From Streptomyces sp. NBC_01341 (GTDB lineage: Bacteria > Actinomycetota > Actinomycetes > Streptomycetales > Streptomycetaceae), in assembly GCF_035946055.1 (NCBI RefSeq), contig NZ_CP108364.1, positions 868,001 to 932,000 on the forward strand: a stretch of DNA of 64,000 nt, read 5' to 3'. A model generated the notes under the pieces. It saw nothing but the letters and a program-made list of their open reading frames with translations, searched no databases and was not told the DNA's origin. This document shows, piece by piece, positions 39,894 to 49,170 of the stretch (its first letter is position 1; the number at the start of each line of letters is the position of its first letter). A program made the position numbers and the translations under genes.

Positions 39894-39929
39894 TCCCCGT
39901 GTCTCGAACCAGAGCCGCGGGAGGCGCAC

Positions 39930-41306
39930 ATGCCCGGTCGACAGAGCCGTCGATCCGTGCTCGCCACGATCGCCGCACTCCCTCTCGCGGGCGCGCTCAG
40001 CGCCTGCGGGAGCGGTGGCGGGGACACACGATCGGGCGGTACGAGCAGTACCGGCAGGACCGTGAACAGCAGGAACGGCAGGAACGGCGGGAAGACACGG
40101 ATCACCTTCTGGTCCGCGCTGCGGGGCAGTCAGGAGGTCGTCGACGCGTTCAACCGCGGACACGCCGGCATCCAGGTCGACTTCCAGCAGATCCCCTCGG
40201 GGGCGCAGGGCGGCTACGCCAAGCTCAGCAACGCGGCCCGGGCCGGCAACGCCCCGGACGTCGCCACCATCGAATACCCCCAGGTGCCCGGCTTCGCCAT
40301 CGACGGGGTCTGCCGCGACGTCACCGGCCTCGTCAGCGACCGGCTGCGCGCGAGACTGCTGCCGCAGGCGCTGGAGCTGACGACCTTCGAGAAGCGTGTG
40401 TTCAGCGTCCCGCTCGACATAGAACCGATGGTGCTGCACTACCGCACCGACCTCTTCGAGCGGTACGGACTGACCGTCCCGGGCACCTGGGAGGACTTCG
40501 AGGACGCGGCAAGGACCGTACGCCGCAGGAGCGGTGAGCGCCGGATGGCCCTCTTCCCCACGGACGGCGACACCCATCTCGCGGCGTTCGCGTGGCAGGC
40601 CGGCGCGCAGTGGTTCGACACGGCCGGCGGGGCCTGGAACGTCTCGCTGGCCGACGCGCCGACCCGCCGGGTCTCCGCGTTCTGGCAACGGCTCACCGAT
40701 CAGGACCTGGTCTTCATGAACGCGGTGGAGAGCCGGCACAGCGACGTCCAGATCGGCAACGGCCTGGTGCTCAGCAGGCTCAGCGGCGCGTGGGACGCGG
40801 GTGCCCAGATGAAGGCCCGCCCCGGCCAGAAGGGCAGGTGGGCCCTCGCGCCGATCCCCCAGTGGGACCCGGGCGACCCCGGCGTGGGGACGCACGGCGG
40901 CTCGACGTTCGCCGTCACCAAGGACAGCGCCCACCCCGAGGCCGCGATGGAGTTCATCGAATGGCAGGTCTCGCACCCCGACGCCCTCCGCGCCCGGCTC
41001 TCCAGCGGGGCCAGCAGCCAGTACCCCGCTGCCCCCGGACTCGTCGAGGTGGGCCGCCAGGCGTTCGACCGCGCCTACTACGGCGGCCAGGACATCTACA
41101 GCCTCTTCGAGCAGGAGGCCCACAAGATCCGTCCGGGCTGGATCTGGGGGCCCCGGATGACGGCGACCGGCAAGCTCATGAAGGACGGACTGGCCCGGGC
41201 GAGCGGAGGCCAGGGCTCCATCATCGGAGCGGTCCGGGCGGCGCAGGAGGGCACCATGCCGGACCTGAAGGCCCTCGGTCTCTCGACCACCCGGCGCTCC
41301 ACCTGA
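39930..41306 (+). CDS. Sugar ABC transporter lipoprotein (SBP family 1)
   Basis: A 458-residue extracellular solute-binding lipoprotein. The N-terminus RRSVLATIAALPLAG with lipobox LSAC places the acylated Cys at about residue 26. The Tat-like RR may direct export. Family 1 carbohydrate-binding features follow (ITFWSALRGSQEVVDAFN, TFEKRVFSVPLDIEPMVLHY). A low-complexity Asn/Gly/Arg linker (about 30-55) precedes the folded domain. It is the first gene of the operon and feeds the two permeases that follow. No ATPase gene is in the operon, so a shared MsiK-type ATPase is likely, as is usual in Streptomyces. The sugar is unknown. Confidence 0.9.
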   Translation: MPGRQSRRSVLATIAALPLAGALSACGSGGGDTRSGGTSSTGRTVNSRNGRNGGKTRITFWSALRGSQEVVDAFNRGHAGIQVDFQQIPSGAQGGYAKLSNAARAGNAPDVATIEYPQVPGFAIDGVCRDVTGLVSDRLRARLLPQALELTTFEKRVFSVPLDIEPMVLHYRTDLFERYGLTVPGTWEDFEDAARTVRRRSGERRMALFPTDGDTHLAAFAWQAGAQWFDTAGGAWNVSLADAPTRRVSAFWQRLTDQDLVFMNAVESRHSDVQIGNGLVLSRLSGAWDAGAQMKARPGQKGRWALAPIPQWDPGDPGVGTHGGSTFAVTKDSAHPEAAMEFIEWQVSHPDALRARLSSGASSQYPAAPGLVEVGRQAFDRAYYGGQDIYSLFEQEAHKIRPGWIWGPRMTATGKLMKDGLARASGGQGSIIGAVRAAQEGTMPDLKALGLSTTRRST

Positions 41307-41345
41307 CCGGAGTCCGGCATCCCGTAACCATCAGCAGAGAGGCAG

Positions 41346-42359
41346 GTGACACCCTTGACCAGCGCCACCCCCGTGTCCGTCCCGGCGGATGCCCCGGGCG
41401 CCCCCGCCCGGCCGTCACCGCGGAGTCCGGCCGAGGCAGCGCCCGCGTCCACCCGCAGGTCCGCCAGGCGGCGTGAACTCGGCGCCTGCGGCGTCCTGAT
41501 GACGCCCTTCTTCGTCCTCCTGGTGACCGTCTTCCTGATCCCGGTGGCCACCGCCGTCCACCTGAGCTTCTTCAGCGACGACCAGCCGGGGCTCGGCTTC
41601 GGCCCGGAACGCACGGTCTTCGCCGGGTTGCGCAACTACACCGCCGTACTGGCCGACCCGACCTTCCTCGGCGGGCTCGGCATCGTCGCCCTGTACTGCC
41701 TGGTCTACATCCCGCTGATGGTGATCGGCGCGCTCGTGCTCGCGCTGCTCCTGGACTCCGGCGTGGTCCGGCTCCGGGGCACCGTCCAGCTCTCGCTCTT
41801 CCTGCCGCACGCCGTGCCGGGCATCATCGCCGCCCTGATCTGGCTGTACCTCTACACCCCCGGCATCAGCCCGGTGATCGGCCTGCTCGCCGAGGCCGAC
41901 ATCACGGTCGACTTCCTCGGGGTGCACACCGTGCTCCCGTCCATCGTGAACATCGCACTGTGGAGCAACCTGGGCTACAACATGGTCGTCTTCTACGCCG
42001 CACTGCAGGCCGTGCCGCGCGAGGTGATCGAGGCGGCGGTCGTCGACGGCGCGGGCCCGGTCCGCACGGCGCTGCGGGTCAAGGCCCCGCTGGTGCGGTC
42101 GTCGATCGTGATGGTCGCGATGTTCACCCTGATCTTCGCGCTCCAGCTCTTCACCGAGCCGATGCTGCTGAGTCAGTCCACCCCGATGATCAACTCCCGG
42201 TTCTCACCCAGCATGTACATCTACGACGCCGCCTTCACCCGCAACAACTACGGCCTCGCGGCGGCTGCCTCGGTCATCCTGCTGCTGTGCACGATCGCCC
42301 TCTCCTACGGCGTCACCCGCTGGACCAACCGCTCCGACGCCGAGGAGGGTGCCCGATAA
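41346..42359 (+). CDS. Sugar ABC transporter permease, MalF type
   Basis: A 337-residue (longest form) inner-membrane permease with six helices. The EAA loop, where the ATPase docks, reads EVIEAAVVDGAGPVRTALRV (about residues 222-241). The Pro/Ala-rich cytoplasmic N-terminus of about 40 residues is typical. TTG at 41355 has better ribosome-site spacing (gaggcagg) than GTG at 41346. The stop overlaps the next ATG by one base (TAATG), so the permease pair is coupled. Confidence 0.9.
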   Translation: MTPLTSATPVSVPADAPGAPARPSPRSPAEAAPASTRRSARRRELGACGVLMTPFFVLLVTVFLIPVATAVHLSFFSDDQPGLGFGPERTVFAGLRNYTAVLADPTFLGGLGIVALYCLVYIPLMVIGALVLALLLDSGVVRLRGTVQLSLFLPHAVPGIIAALIWLYLYTPGISPVIGLLAEADITVDFLGVHTVLPSIVNIALWSNLGYNMVVFYAALQAVPREVIEAAVVDGAGPVRTALRVKAPLVRSSIVMVAMFTLIFALQLFTEPMLLSQSTPMINSRFSPSMYIYDAAFTRNNYGLAAAASVILLLCTIALSYGVTRWTNRSDAEEGAR

Positions 42360-43234
42360 TGAGCGCGCCGACCGCATCCCGCACCGCCTCACCCCTGCGT
42401 CCCCGCCTGCTGGGGCGCTCCGTCGTGAACCTCGTGGTGTTCGTGTCCGTGCTCTACACCCTGCTGCCCGTCCTCTGGCTGGTGCTCGCCTCCGCCAAGG
42501 ACCGGGACGCGCTGTTCAGCAGCAACATCCTGTCGCTGGGCGACTTCTCCTTCGTACGGAACATGAAGGACCTCTTCGCCATCGACGGCGGGCTGTACGG
42601 GCGCTGGTACGCCAACAGCCTGCTGTACGCGGTCGTCGGGGCCGCGCTCGGCGCGCTGATCAGCGTCGCGTGCGGCTACGCCTTCGACAAGTACCGCTTC
42701 GCGCACAAGGAGAAGCTGTTCGGGACGGTCCTGGCGGCCGTGATGGTGCCGCAGACGGTGCTCGCCCTGCCGCTCTACCTGATGGCGTCCGGCGCCGGGC
42801 TGGTGAACACCTTCTGGGCGGTCTTCATCCCTGTCCTGTTCAACCCCTTCGGGGTCTACCTCGGCCGGATCTTCAGCCAGGGATACGTGCCGGACGAGGT
42901 GCTGGAAGCCGCACGGATGGACGGCGCGGGCGAGCTGACCGCCTACTTCCGGGTGGCGCTCCGCATGCTGGGACCCGGACTGGTCACCGTGTTCCTGTTC
43001 CAGCTCACCGCCATCTGGAACAACTTCTTCCTGCCCATGGTGATGCTCTCCGACCAGGACCTCTATCCGGTCAGCCTCGGCCTCTACACCTGGAACAGCG
43101 CGGCGTCCGTGTCGCCCGAGTACTACCCCGTGGTGATCATGGGTTCGCTTCTCGCGGTGCTGCCGCTGATCCTCGCCTTCGCCCTGCTCCAGCGTTTCTG
43201 GCGCTCCGGACTGACGGCGGGCGCCGTCAAGTAG
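42359..43234 (+). CDS. Sugar ABC transporter permease, MalG type
   Basis: A 291-residue permease with six helices. The EAA motif is DEVLEAARMDGAGELTAYFR (about residues 180-199), and the C-terminal segment ends LQRFWRSGLTAGAVK, the usual MalG-family ending. The start ATG overlaps the stop of the MalF partner. Together with the lipoprotein at 39930 it forms a CUT1 carbohydrate importer lacking only its ATPase. Confidence 0.9.
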   Translation: MSAPTASRTASPLRPRLLGRSVVNLVVFVSVLYTLLPVLWLVLASAKDRDALFSSNILSLGDFSFVRNMKDLFAIDGGLYGRWYANSLLYAVVGAALGALISVACGYAFDKYRFAHKEKLFGTVLAAVMVPQTVLALPLYLMASGAGLVNTFWAVFIPVLFNPFGVYLGRIFSQGYVPDEVLEAARMDGAGELTAYFRVALRMLGPGLVTVFLFQLTAIWNNFFLPMVMLSDQDLYPVSLGLYTWNSAASVSPEYYPVVIMGSLLAVLPLILAFALLQRFWRSGLTAGAVK

Positions 43235-43271
43235 CCGCCCCGCCCCGCCCGGACGACCGCTCAGGAGAACC

Positions 43272-44300
43272 ATGCCCAGCACTCCCCCCGCCCACCGCCG
43301 GCCGCGCGCCGCACTCGCCATGGGAGCCGACGCCGCCGCCGCGGTGCTCTCCCCCGACACTCTGGCAGCCCTGGCCGAGGTGTGCGCACTCGCGCCGCTG
43401 CCGGCGTTCGACGACTTCACGACCGGAGCGGCCCGTGCCGTGCTCGCGGAGACGGAGGTCCTTGTCACCGGCTGGGGCTGCCCGCCGATCCACGCCGGTG
43501 TCCTGGCCGCCGCGCCCGCGCTGCGGGCCGTCGTCCACACCGCGGGCACGGTGCGCGGCCACGTGACGGAGGCCTGCTGGGACCGGGGCATCGAGGTGTC
43601 GTCGGCCGCCGCGGCCAACGCCCTGCCGGTCGCGGAGTACACGGTCGCGATGATCCTGCTGTCCGGCAAGCGCGTCCTGGAACGGGCCCGGGACTACCGC
43701 GCCACGCGGGCACGCGACGCCTGGCTCGCCACGCCCCCGGATGTGGGCAACTACCGGCGCACGGTGGGCATTCTGTCCGCCTCGCTGATCGGCCGGCGGG
43801 TGATCGAGCTCCTGCGCCCCTACGACCTGCGGATTCTTCTGCACGACCCGTACGTCACGGACGCGGAGGCGGCCGCACTCGGCGCCCACCCCGTCGGCCT
43901 GCCCGCCCTGTTCGCCGGGAGCGACGTGGTCAGCGTCCATACCCCGCTGCTGCCCGCGACCACGGGGCTGGTGAACCGGGACCTGCTCACCTCGATGCGG
44001 CCCGACGCCGTCCTCGTCAACACCTCCCGGGGCGCGGTCGTCGACCAGCAGGCACTCACCGACGTCCTGCGGGCCGAACGGATCAGGGCGGTGCTCGACG
44101 TCACCGACCCCGACCCGCTGCCCGCGGACCATCCGCTGTGGGACTGCGACAACGCCCTGATCACCCCGCACCTCGCGGGGTCCCAGGGCAACGAACTGCG
44201 GCGGCTGGCCGACCTGGCCGTCGGTGAGGTCGCCCGCTGGGCGGCGGGCGACGGCTTCGCCCATCCCGTACGACGCGAAAGGCTGGCGTTCCTCGCATGA
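43272..44300 (+). CDS. D-isomer-specific 2-hydroxyacid dehydrogenase
   Basis: A 342-residue NAD-dependent dehydrogenase. The C-terminal part has the family signatures: VHTPLLPATTGLVN, DAVLVNTSRGAVVDQQAL with the catalytic Arg region, and the His in ITPHLAGSQG. The GxGxxG-like turn is degenerate (VGILSASLIGRRV), as in many members. It likely oxidises or reduces a 2-hydroxyacid derived from the imported sugar. The stop overlaps the DUF2264 start (ATGA). Confidence 0.87.
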   Translation: MPSTPPAHRRPRAALAMGADAAAAVLSPDTLAALAEVCALAPLPAFDDFTTGAARAVLAETEVLVTGWGCPPIHAGVLAAAPALRAVVHTAGTVRGHVTEACWDRGIEVSSAAAANALPVAEYTVAMILLSGKRVLERARDYRATRARDAWLATPPDVGNYRRTVGILSASLIGRRVIELLRPYDLRILLHDPYVTDAEAAALGAHPVGLPALFAGSDVVSVHTPLLPATTGLVNRDLLTSMRPDAVLVNTSRGAVVDQQALTDVLRAERIRAVLDVTDPDPLPADHPLWDCDNALITPHLAGSQGNELRRLADLAVGEVARWAAGDGFAHPVRRERLAFLA

Positions 44301-46189
44301 CCTCCACTCCCTTCCGGCTCCCCTCCGACGACCGTGAATCGAGCCCCCGCACCGGCTTCACCCGGGCGCACTGGGAGGCGGTGGCGGACGGTCTGCTGGA
44401 CGCCGCCTGGAAGTGGGCCACGCCCGGCAGCGCCATGCTCGACCTGCCGGGCCGCCCCTCACGCTCCGGTGTCCGCTCCGACGGCCTGGAGGGCTACGCG
44501 CGCACGTTCCTCACCGCCGCCTTCCGGGTCGCGGGCGCGGACGGCAAGGACCCGCGCAACTGGCTGGAGCGTTACGCCGACGGCCTCACCGCCGGTACCC
44601 GCACCGCCGGGAGGGACGACGCCGAGTCCTGGCCCCTGATCCTGGATCACACCGTGTACGGGCAGCCGATGGTCGAGTCGGCGTCCGTCGCCATCGGCCT
44701 GCGGCTCACCCGGCCCTGGTTGTGGGACCGGCTGGACGCGGGTACCCAGGACAGGGCGGAGGCGTGGCTGCGCGGCGCGCTGCGGCACACGCCCGCCCCG
44801 AACAACTGGTACCTCTTCCCCTACTCCGTGGCCGGCTTCCTCGAGTCGGTCGGCCGCGGCGACGGAGAGACCGCGCGGGCGCGGCAGCGGGCACTGGACC
44901 TGCTGGAGGGGTGGTATCGCGGCGAGGGCTGGTACTCCGACGGGGACGGGCGCGCCTTCGACCACTACAACGGCTGGGCGCTGCACCTGTATCCGGTACT
45001 GGACGGGTACCTGTCCGGGGAAGCGGAGCTGTCCGCACACCACGGCGCGCGTCTGCGCGAGCATCTGGAGAGCTTCTCGCTGATGTTCGGCGCGGACGGT
45101 GCTCCACTGCATTTCGGCCGCTCGCTCACCTACCGTTTCGCGGCGGGAGCGGCCGTCGCCATGGGCGCGGTCTCCGGGCACACACCACTGCCCCACGGCG
45201 TCTCGCGCCGGCTGATCAGCGGCTCGCTCAGGTACTTCCTGGAGCGGGGTGCGGCTGGGAACGACGGCCTGCTGAGCCTGGGTTGGCACGGGCCGCACGA
45301 CGCCACGCTCCAGGAGTACTCGGGTCCCTCGTCGCCGTACTGGGCGTCGAAGGCGTTCGTGGCTCTGCTCGCCCCGGCGGAGCACCCGCTGTGGACGGCG
45401 GCCGAGCAACCCGCGCCCAGCGAGGGTCCCGACCGGGTGCTGTCCCTGCCGTCGCCGGGACTGCTGGTGCAGACCACGCGGGCGGACGGCATCGTGCGCC
45501 TGCACAACCACGGCAGCGACCACGTCCGGCCCCATGAAGCCGAGACGGCGCAGGTGTCGGACCCCCTCTACGCCCGCCTCGCGTACTCGACGGCCACCGG
45601 CCCGACGGCGTCCGGCAACGCCGCGGACAACCACCTGTCGATCCGGGTCGCGGGTTCGCGCAGCCGGCGGGTGCGTATCCACCCGCTGGGCGCGGGGCAC
45701 GGGGACGGCTGGGGCTGGGCGGCTTCCTGGCACACCCCCGTCTTCCCGGAGGGCGCGCCCACCGCGCCGGGGCTGCGGGTGGAGAGCGTGACCCTGGTCC
45801 GGGGGCCGTACGAACTGCGGGTGCACCGGATACTCGGCGCCCCGGCGGGTGCCCGGGCCGAACAGACGGGGTGGGCGACAGATCCTGCGGGCGAGGTGCG
45901 TTCGGCGCTGCATCCCCTGCACGGCTGGGCGGAGGAGGAGACCGTACGGGCGCCGCAGGGCACGGCGTTCGCGCGGTGGGCGGTGCTGCCCCGGCTGTCC
46001 GCCGAGGTGGAGGGCACGGAGGTGCTGGTGGCCGTGGCCTCGCTGACGGCGGATCCGGGCGCCACCCCGCTCGTCACGGCGGTGGGCGCGGTGGACGTGA
46101 ACGGGGAGACCGTCGAAGTCCGTTGGGCCGATGACGGCGCGGTGTCCCATGTGTCATTCGCTCCGCTGGAGGTGACCCATACGCCGTAG
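44297..46189 (+). CDS. DUF2264 domain protein, probable glycan-degrading enzyme
   Basis: A 630-residue soluble protein without signal peptide. Residues about 20-390 match the DUF2264 family, an alpha/alpha-toroid fold (HWEAVADGLLDAAWKWATPG, GLEGYARTFLTAAFRVAG, NNWYLFPYSVAGFLESVG, EGWYSDGDGRAFDHYNGWAL). Such toroids resemble glycoside hydrolases and polysaccharide lyases. The C-terminal 230 residues look beta-rich. It is the last gene of the ABC operon, coupled by ATGA overlap to the dehydrogenase, and is likely to process the imported oligosaccharide in the cytoplasm. The exact bond cleaved is unknown. Confidence 0.85.
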   Translation: MTSTPFRLPSDDRESSPRTGFTRAHWEAVADGLLDAAWKWATPGSAMLDLPGRPSRSGVRSDGLEGYARTFLTAAFRVAGADGKDPRNWLERYADGLTAGTRTAGRDDAESWPLILDHTVYGQPMVESASVAIGLRLTRPWLWDRLDAGTQDRAEAWLRGALRHTPAPNNWYLFPYSVAGFLESVGRGDGETARARQRALDLLEGWYRGEGWYSDGDGRAFDHYNGWALHLYPVLDGYLSGEAELSAHHGARLREHLESFSLMFGADGAPLHFGRSLTYRFAAGAAVAMGAVSGHTPLPHGVSRRLISGSLRYFLERGAAGNDGLLSLGWHGPHDATLQEYSGPSSPYWASKAFVALLAPAEHPLWTAAEQPAPSEGPDRVLSLPSPGLLVQTTRADGIVRLHNHGSDHVRPHEAETAQVSDPLYARLAYSTATGPTASGNAADNHLSIRVAGSRSRRVRIHPLGAGHGDGWGWAASWHTPVFPEGAPTAPGLRVESVTLVRGPYELRVHRILGAPAGARAEQTGWATDPAGEVRSALHPLHGWAEEETVRAPQGTAFARWAVLPRLSAEVEGTEVLVAVASLTADPGATPLVTAVGAVDVNGETVEVRWADDGAVSHVSFAPLEVTHTP

Positions 46190-46369
46190 GGACGGGATCC
46201 TGCCGGCCGCCACCCGGCCGTCGACTCCGGTCGGGTCTCCGCCCCTCGCCGCACGCATCCGCTTCACGGGGAGGGACGGATCTGAGGGAATCCCGCGATC
46301 CATGACGAGTCCTGCGGCAGCCGCCGCCCGGCAGCCGTACTGTCGGATCCCAACCGAGGAGGACTTCTG

Positions 46370-46951
46370 ATGCGCAGCGTGACCTACTCCATGGGCGTCT
46401 CCCTGGACGGCTACATCGTGGGACCGGACGGCAACTTCGACTGGACGGAGCCCGATGAGGAGGTCTTTCGATTCTGGATCGACGACATCCGGAAGATCGG
46501 CACCCATCTGCTGGGGCGGCGGCTGTACGAGACGATGCTGTACTGGGAGACCGCCGACCAGGATCCGGCGCTCGACGACGCGATGCTCGAGTGGGCCTCG
46601 CTCTGGAAGCCGCTCCCGAAGGTGGTGTTCTCCACCACGCTGTCGGCGGTGCAGGGCAACGCCCGTCTGGCCTCCGGCGGTCTGGCGGAGGAGATCGAGC
46701 GGTTGCGGGCCGAGCCGGGGGACGGCGACATCGCGATCGGCGGGGCGTCTCTCGCCGCCGATGCTGCCGCGCTGGATCTGATCGACGAGTACCAGGCCAT
46801 GGTCTATCCGGTGCTGGTCGGAGGTGGCATTCCCTTCCTCCCCCGGCACGAGCGCCGGGTCGACCTCGAACTCGTCGAAACGCGCCCCTACGGCTCCGGG
46901 GTCGTCTATCTCCGCTACCGGGTGGCACGCCGGAGCGGGCTCCACGCGTGA
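46370..46951 (+). CDS. Dihydrofolate reductase-like (RibD C-terminal) family protein
   Basis: A 193-residue protein of the RibD_C/DHFR-like fold. It begins RSVTYSMGVSLDGYIVGPDG and has the motif GTHLLGRRLYETMLYW and the late AMVYPVLVGGGIPFLP, all standard for the stand-alone actinobacterial group. The substrate is not known and such proteins are usually not true dihydrofolate reductases. The ATG is preceded by aggagg at ideal spacing. It converges on lutC with a 39-bp gap. Confidence 0.88.
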   Translation: MRSVTYSMGVSLDGYIVGPDGNFDWTEPDEEVFRFWIDDIRKIGTHLLGRRLYETMLYWETADQDPALDDAMLEWASLWKPLPKVVFSTTLSAVQGNARLASGGLAEEIERLRAEPGDGDIAIGGASLAADAAALDLIDEYQAMVYPVLVGGGIPFLPRHERRVDLELVETRPYGSGVVYLRYRVARRSGLHA

Positions 46952-46990
46952 CGGACCGGCGGGGGTGGCCGTCATGTGCGGAGCCCGCCC

Positions 46991-47629
46991 TCAGACGTCC
47001 GTACGGATCACCACCGCGAGCGTGCGGGGTCCATGGACGCCCTCCACCCGTTCCAGTTCGATGTCGGAGGTGGCCGAGGGCCCGCTGATCAGGGTGGTCG
47101 GCCGCTCCGGCACCAGCCTGGCCACCGCCTCCGGCACCCCGGCCACGACGGAGGAGAGGTCGACGACGCACACATGGAGGTCGGGTACGAGTGACAGCGC
47201 CCGCCGGCCCTGGTCCGGCGACCCGTCCAGGAAGATCGTGCCGGTCTCCGCGCAGGTGACCGCCGAGGCGGTCACGACCCCGTCCAGCACGTCGAGAGCC
47301 GGTGCGGGAATGTCCGCGGAGTCCCGCTGCGTCTCGCCGTCGTACCCGGTGAGCCACTGTTCGTCGAGGGCGGGCGGCACCCCGATGCGCCGGGCGCCGC
47401 GCTCCCGCAGGATGGCGGCGATGACGTCGGCCGTGCGGTCGGCGGTGCAGGGGTGGACCTGCGCCTTGTAGTCGACGAGCCGGTCGGTCAGGAGCCCGAG
47501 GCGTTCGTCGTCCGGCAGCGTACGCCCGGTTCGGTACACGCGGGGGATCGCCGCCTCGGGGGCGGGCGCCAGAGACAGGGCGTCCCTGATCCTGCCCAGC
47601 ACGGTGTCGCGTGCCTCCGTGGTGGTCAC
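46991..47629 (-). CDS. lutC: Lactate utilisation protein C
   Basis: A 212-residue LutC/YkgG (LUD domain) protein, part of the LutABC iron-sulfur system that oxidises L-lactate to pyruvate. Visible features are TTTEARDTVLGRIRDAL at the start, CAETGTIFLDGSPDQGRRAL and LISGPSATSDIELERVEGVH, the family-defining C-terminal motif. GTG at 47629 is chosen because it overlaps the lutB stop as GTGA; an upstream in-frame Arg-rich extension is not real. It is the last gene of the leftward lutABC operon. Confidence 0.92.
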   Translation of the reverse strand: MTTTEARDTVLGRIRDALSLAPAPEAAIPRVYRTGRTLPDDERLGLLTDRLVDYKAQVHPCTADRTADVIAAILRERGARRIGVPPALDEQWLTGYDGETQRDSADIPAPALDVLDGVVTASAVTCAETGTIFLDGSPDQGRRALSLVPDLHVCVVDLSSVVAGVPEAVARLVPERPTTLISGPSATSDIELERVEGVHGPRTLAVVIRTDV

Positions 47630-49170
47630 CGGTCCTCCTTCTGGTCCTGGGCGGTGCCCCGGACGCCCTCGTCGGCGGCGGCGCGCATGGCCGCCGCGCC
47701 CTCGCCCGACGCGAGCCACGCGCGGAACGACTGCTTGGGCGGGGCGGCTGTGTCGCGGCTGTCGCTCCAGCCGTCGAACGGGGCGGGCAGACGGGAGATC
47801 GTCGCGTCGCGTCCGCCGACGACCCGGCCGAGGGCGGCGGCCTTCTGCGCTGCCATGAACAGCTTGGGCCTGCTCATCACTGCGGCAGCGGCCTTCATGG
47901 CCAGCTTCTCCGCGGTCGTGCCCGACTCCTCGGTGTGCTGATGGCGCAGTTCGACGAGCATCGAGGGAATGTCGATCTTGACGGGGCAGGCGTCGAAACA
48001 GGCTCCGCAGAGGCTTGAGGCGTACGGCAATGAGCTGTTGGGGTCGTCCTTGGCCTCGTGCATGCCCGCCAGCTGCGGGGTGAGGACCGCGCCGATCGGA
48101 CCGGGATACGTCGATCCGTAGGCATGGCCGCCGGCCCGCTCGTACACGGGGCAGACGTTCAGGCAGGCCGAACAGCGGATGCAGTTGAGGGCCTCACGGC
48201 CGATCGCGTCGGCGAGGGCCGCGGTACGGCCGTTGTCGAGGAGGACCAGGTGGAAGTTCTGCGGCCCGTCCCCCGGGGTCACGCCCGTCCACATCGAGGT
48301 GTACGGGTTCATCCGCTCGCCGGTCGAGGAACGCGGCAGCAACTGCAGGAAGACTTCCAGGTCCTGATAACGCGGCAGGACCTTCTCGATCCCCATCACG
48401 GTGATGAGGGTGTCGGGAAGAGTCAGGCACATGCGGCCGTTGCCCTCCGACTCGACGACGGCGAGGGTCCCGGTCTCGGCGATGCCGAAGTTGGCGCCGG
48501 ACACGGCCACCCGCGTCGTCATGAACTTCTCGCGCAGGTAGGTGCGGGCGGTGGCCGCGAGGTGCGCGGGCACGTTGTCGAGTCCGGGGTCGACACCGGG
48601 GATCTCTTCGAGGAAGATCTGCCGGATCTCGTCGCGATTGCGGTGGATCGCGGGCACGAGGATGTGCGACGGCTTGTCATCGGCGAGCTGCACGATGAGT
48701 TCGGCGAGGTCGGTCTCGTACGGTGTGATGCCTGCCGCTTCGAGGTGCTCGTTGAGGCCGATCTCCTGCGTGGCCATCGATTTCACCTTGATGACGTCGC
48801 TGCTGCCGGTCTCCCTGATCAGCCGGGTGACGATCTCGTTGGCCTCTGCGCCGTCACGCGCCCAGTGGACGGTGCCGCCGTGTTCGGTGACCTTGCGCTC
48901 CAACTCCTCCAGAAGCTCGGGAAGCCGGTTCATGGTGTCCGTCTTGACTGCCGATCCGGCGTCGCGCAGGGCCTCCCAGTCGGGGAGTTCGCCGGTGACG
49001 TGCAGCCGTTTGGCCCTGATGGTGCGGGTGGCCCTGCCGAGGTTCCGGCGCAGCTGCTCGTTGCGCAGATCGTCGTGCGCCGCCTCCGGGAACGTGCGGT
49101 CACCGCGCAGGTTTCCCGTACCGTACGGCGAGCGGGGCGGGGCGGCGGGCATGCCGAGGAACGTGCTCAT
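47626..49170 (-). CDS. lutB: Lactate utilisation protein B (iron-sulfur)
   Basis: A 514-residue protein with an N-terminal LUD domain (about residues 60-300: GIAETGTLAVVESEGNGRMC, LPDTLITVMGIEK) and two ferredoxin-like [4Fe-4S] motifs, CIRCSACLNVCP and CGACFDACP (about 325-400). It is the electron-carrying core of the LutABC lactate oxidase. ATG at 49170 (MSTFLGMPAA) overlaps the lutA stop by 4 nt, and its own stop overlaps lutC, so the three proteins are made together. Confidence 0.94.
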   Translation of the reverse strand: MSTFLGMPAAPPRSPYGTGNLRGDRTFPEAAHDDLRNEQLRRNLGRATRTIRAKRLHVTGELPDWEALRDAGSAVKTDTMNRLPELLEELERKVTEHGGTVHWARDGAEANEIVTRLIRETGSSDVIKVKSMATQEIGLNEHLEAAGITPYETDLAELIVQLADDKPSHILVPAIHRNRDEIRQIFLEEIPGVDPGLDNVPAHLAATARTYLREKFMTTRVAVSGANFGIAETGTLAVVESEGNGRMCLTLPDTLITVMGIEKVLPRYQDLEVFLQLLPRSSTGERMNPYTSMWTGVTPGDGPQNFHLVLLDNGRTAALADAIGREALNCIRCSACLNVCPVYERAGGHAYGSTYPGPIGAVLTPQLAGMHEAKDDPNSSLPYASSLCGACFDACPVKIDIPSMLVELRHQHTEESGTTAEKLAMKAAAAVMSRPKLFMAAQKAAALGRVVGGRDATISRLPAPFDGWSDSRDTAAPPKQSFRAWLASGEGAAAMRAAADEGVRGTAQDQKEDR

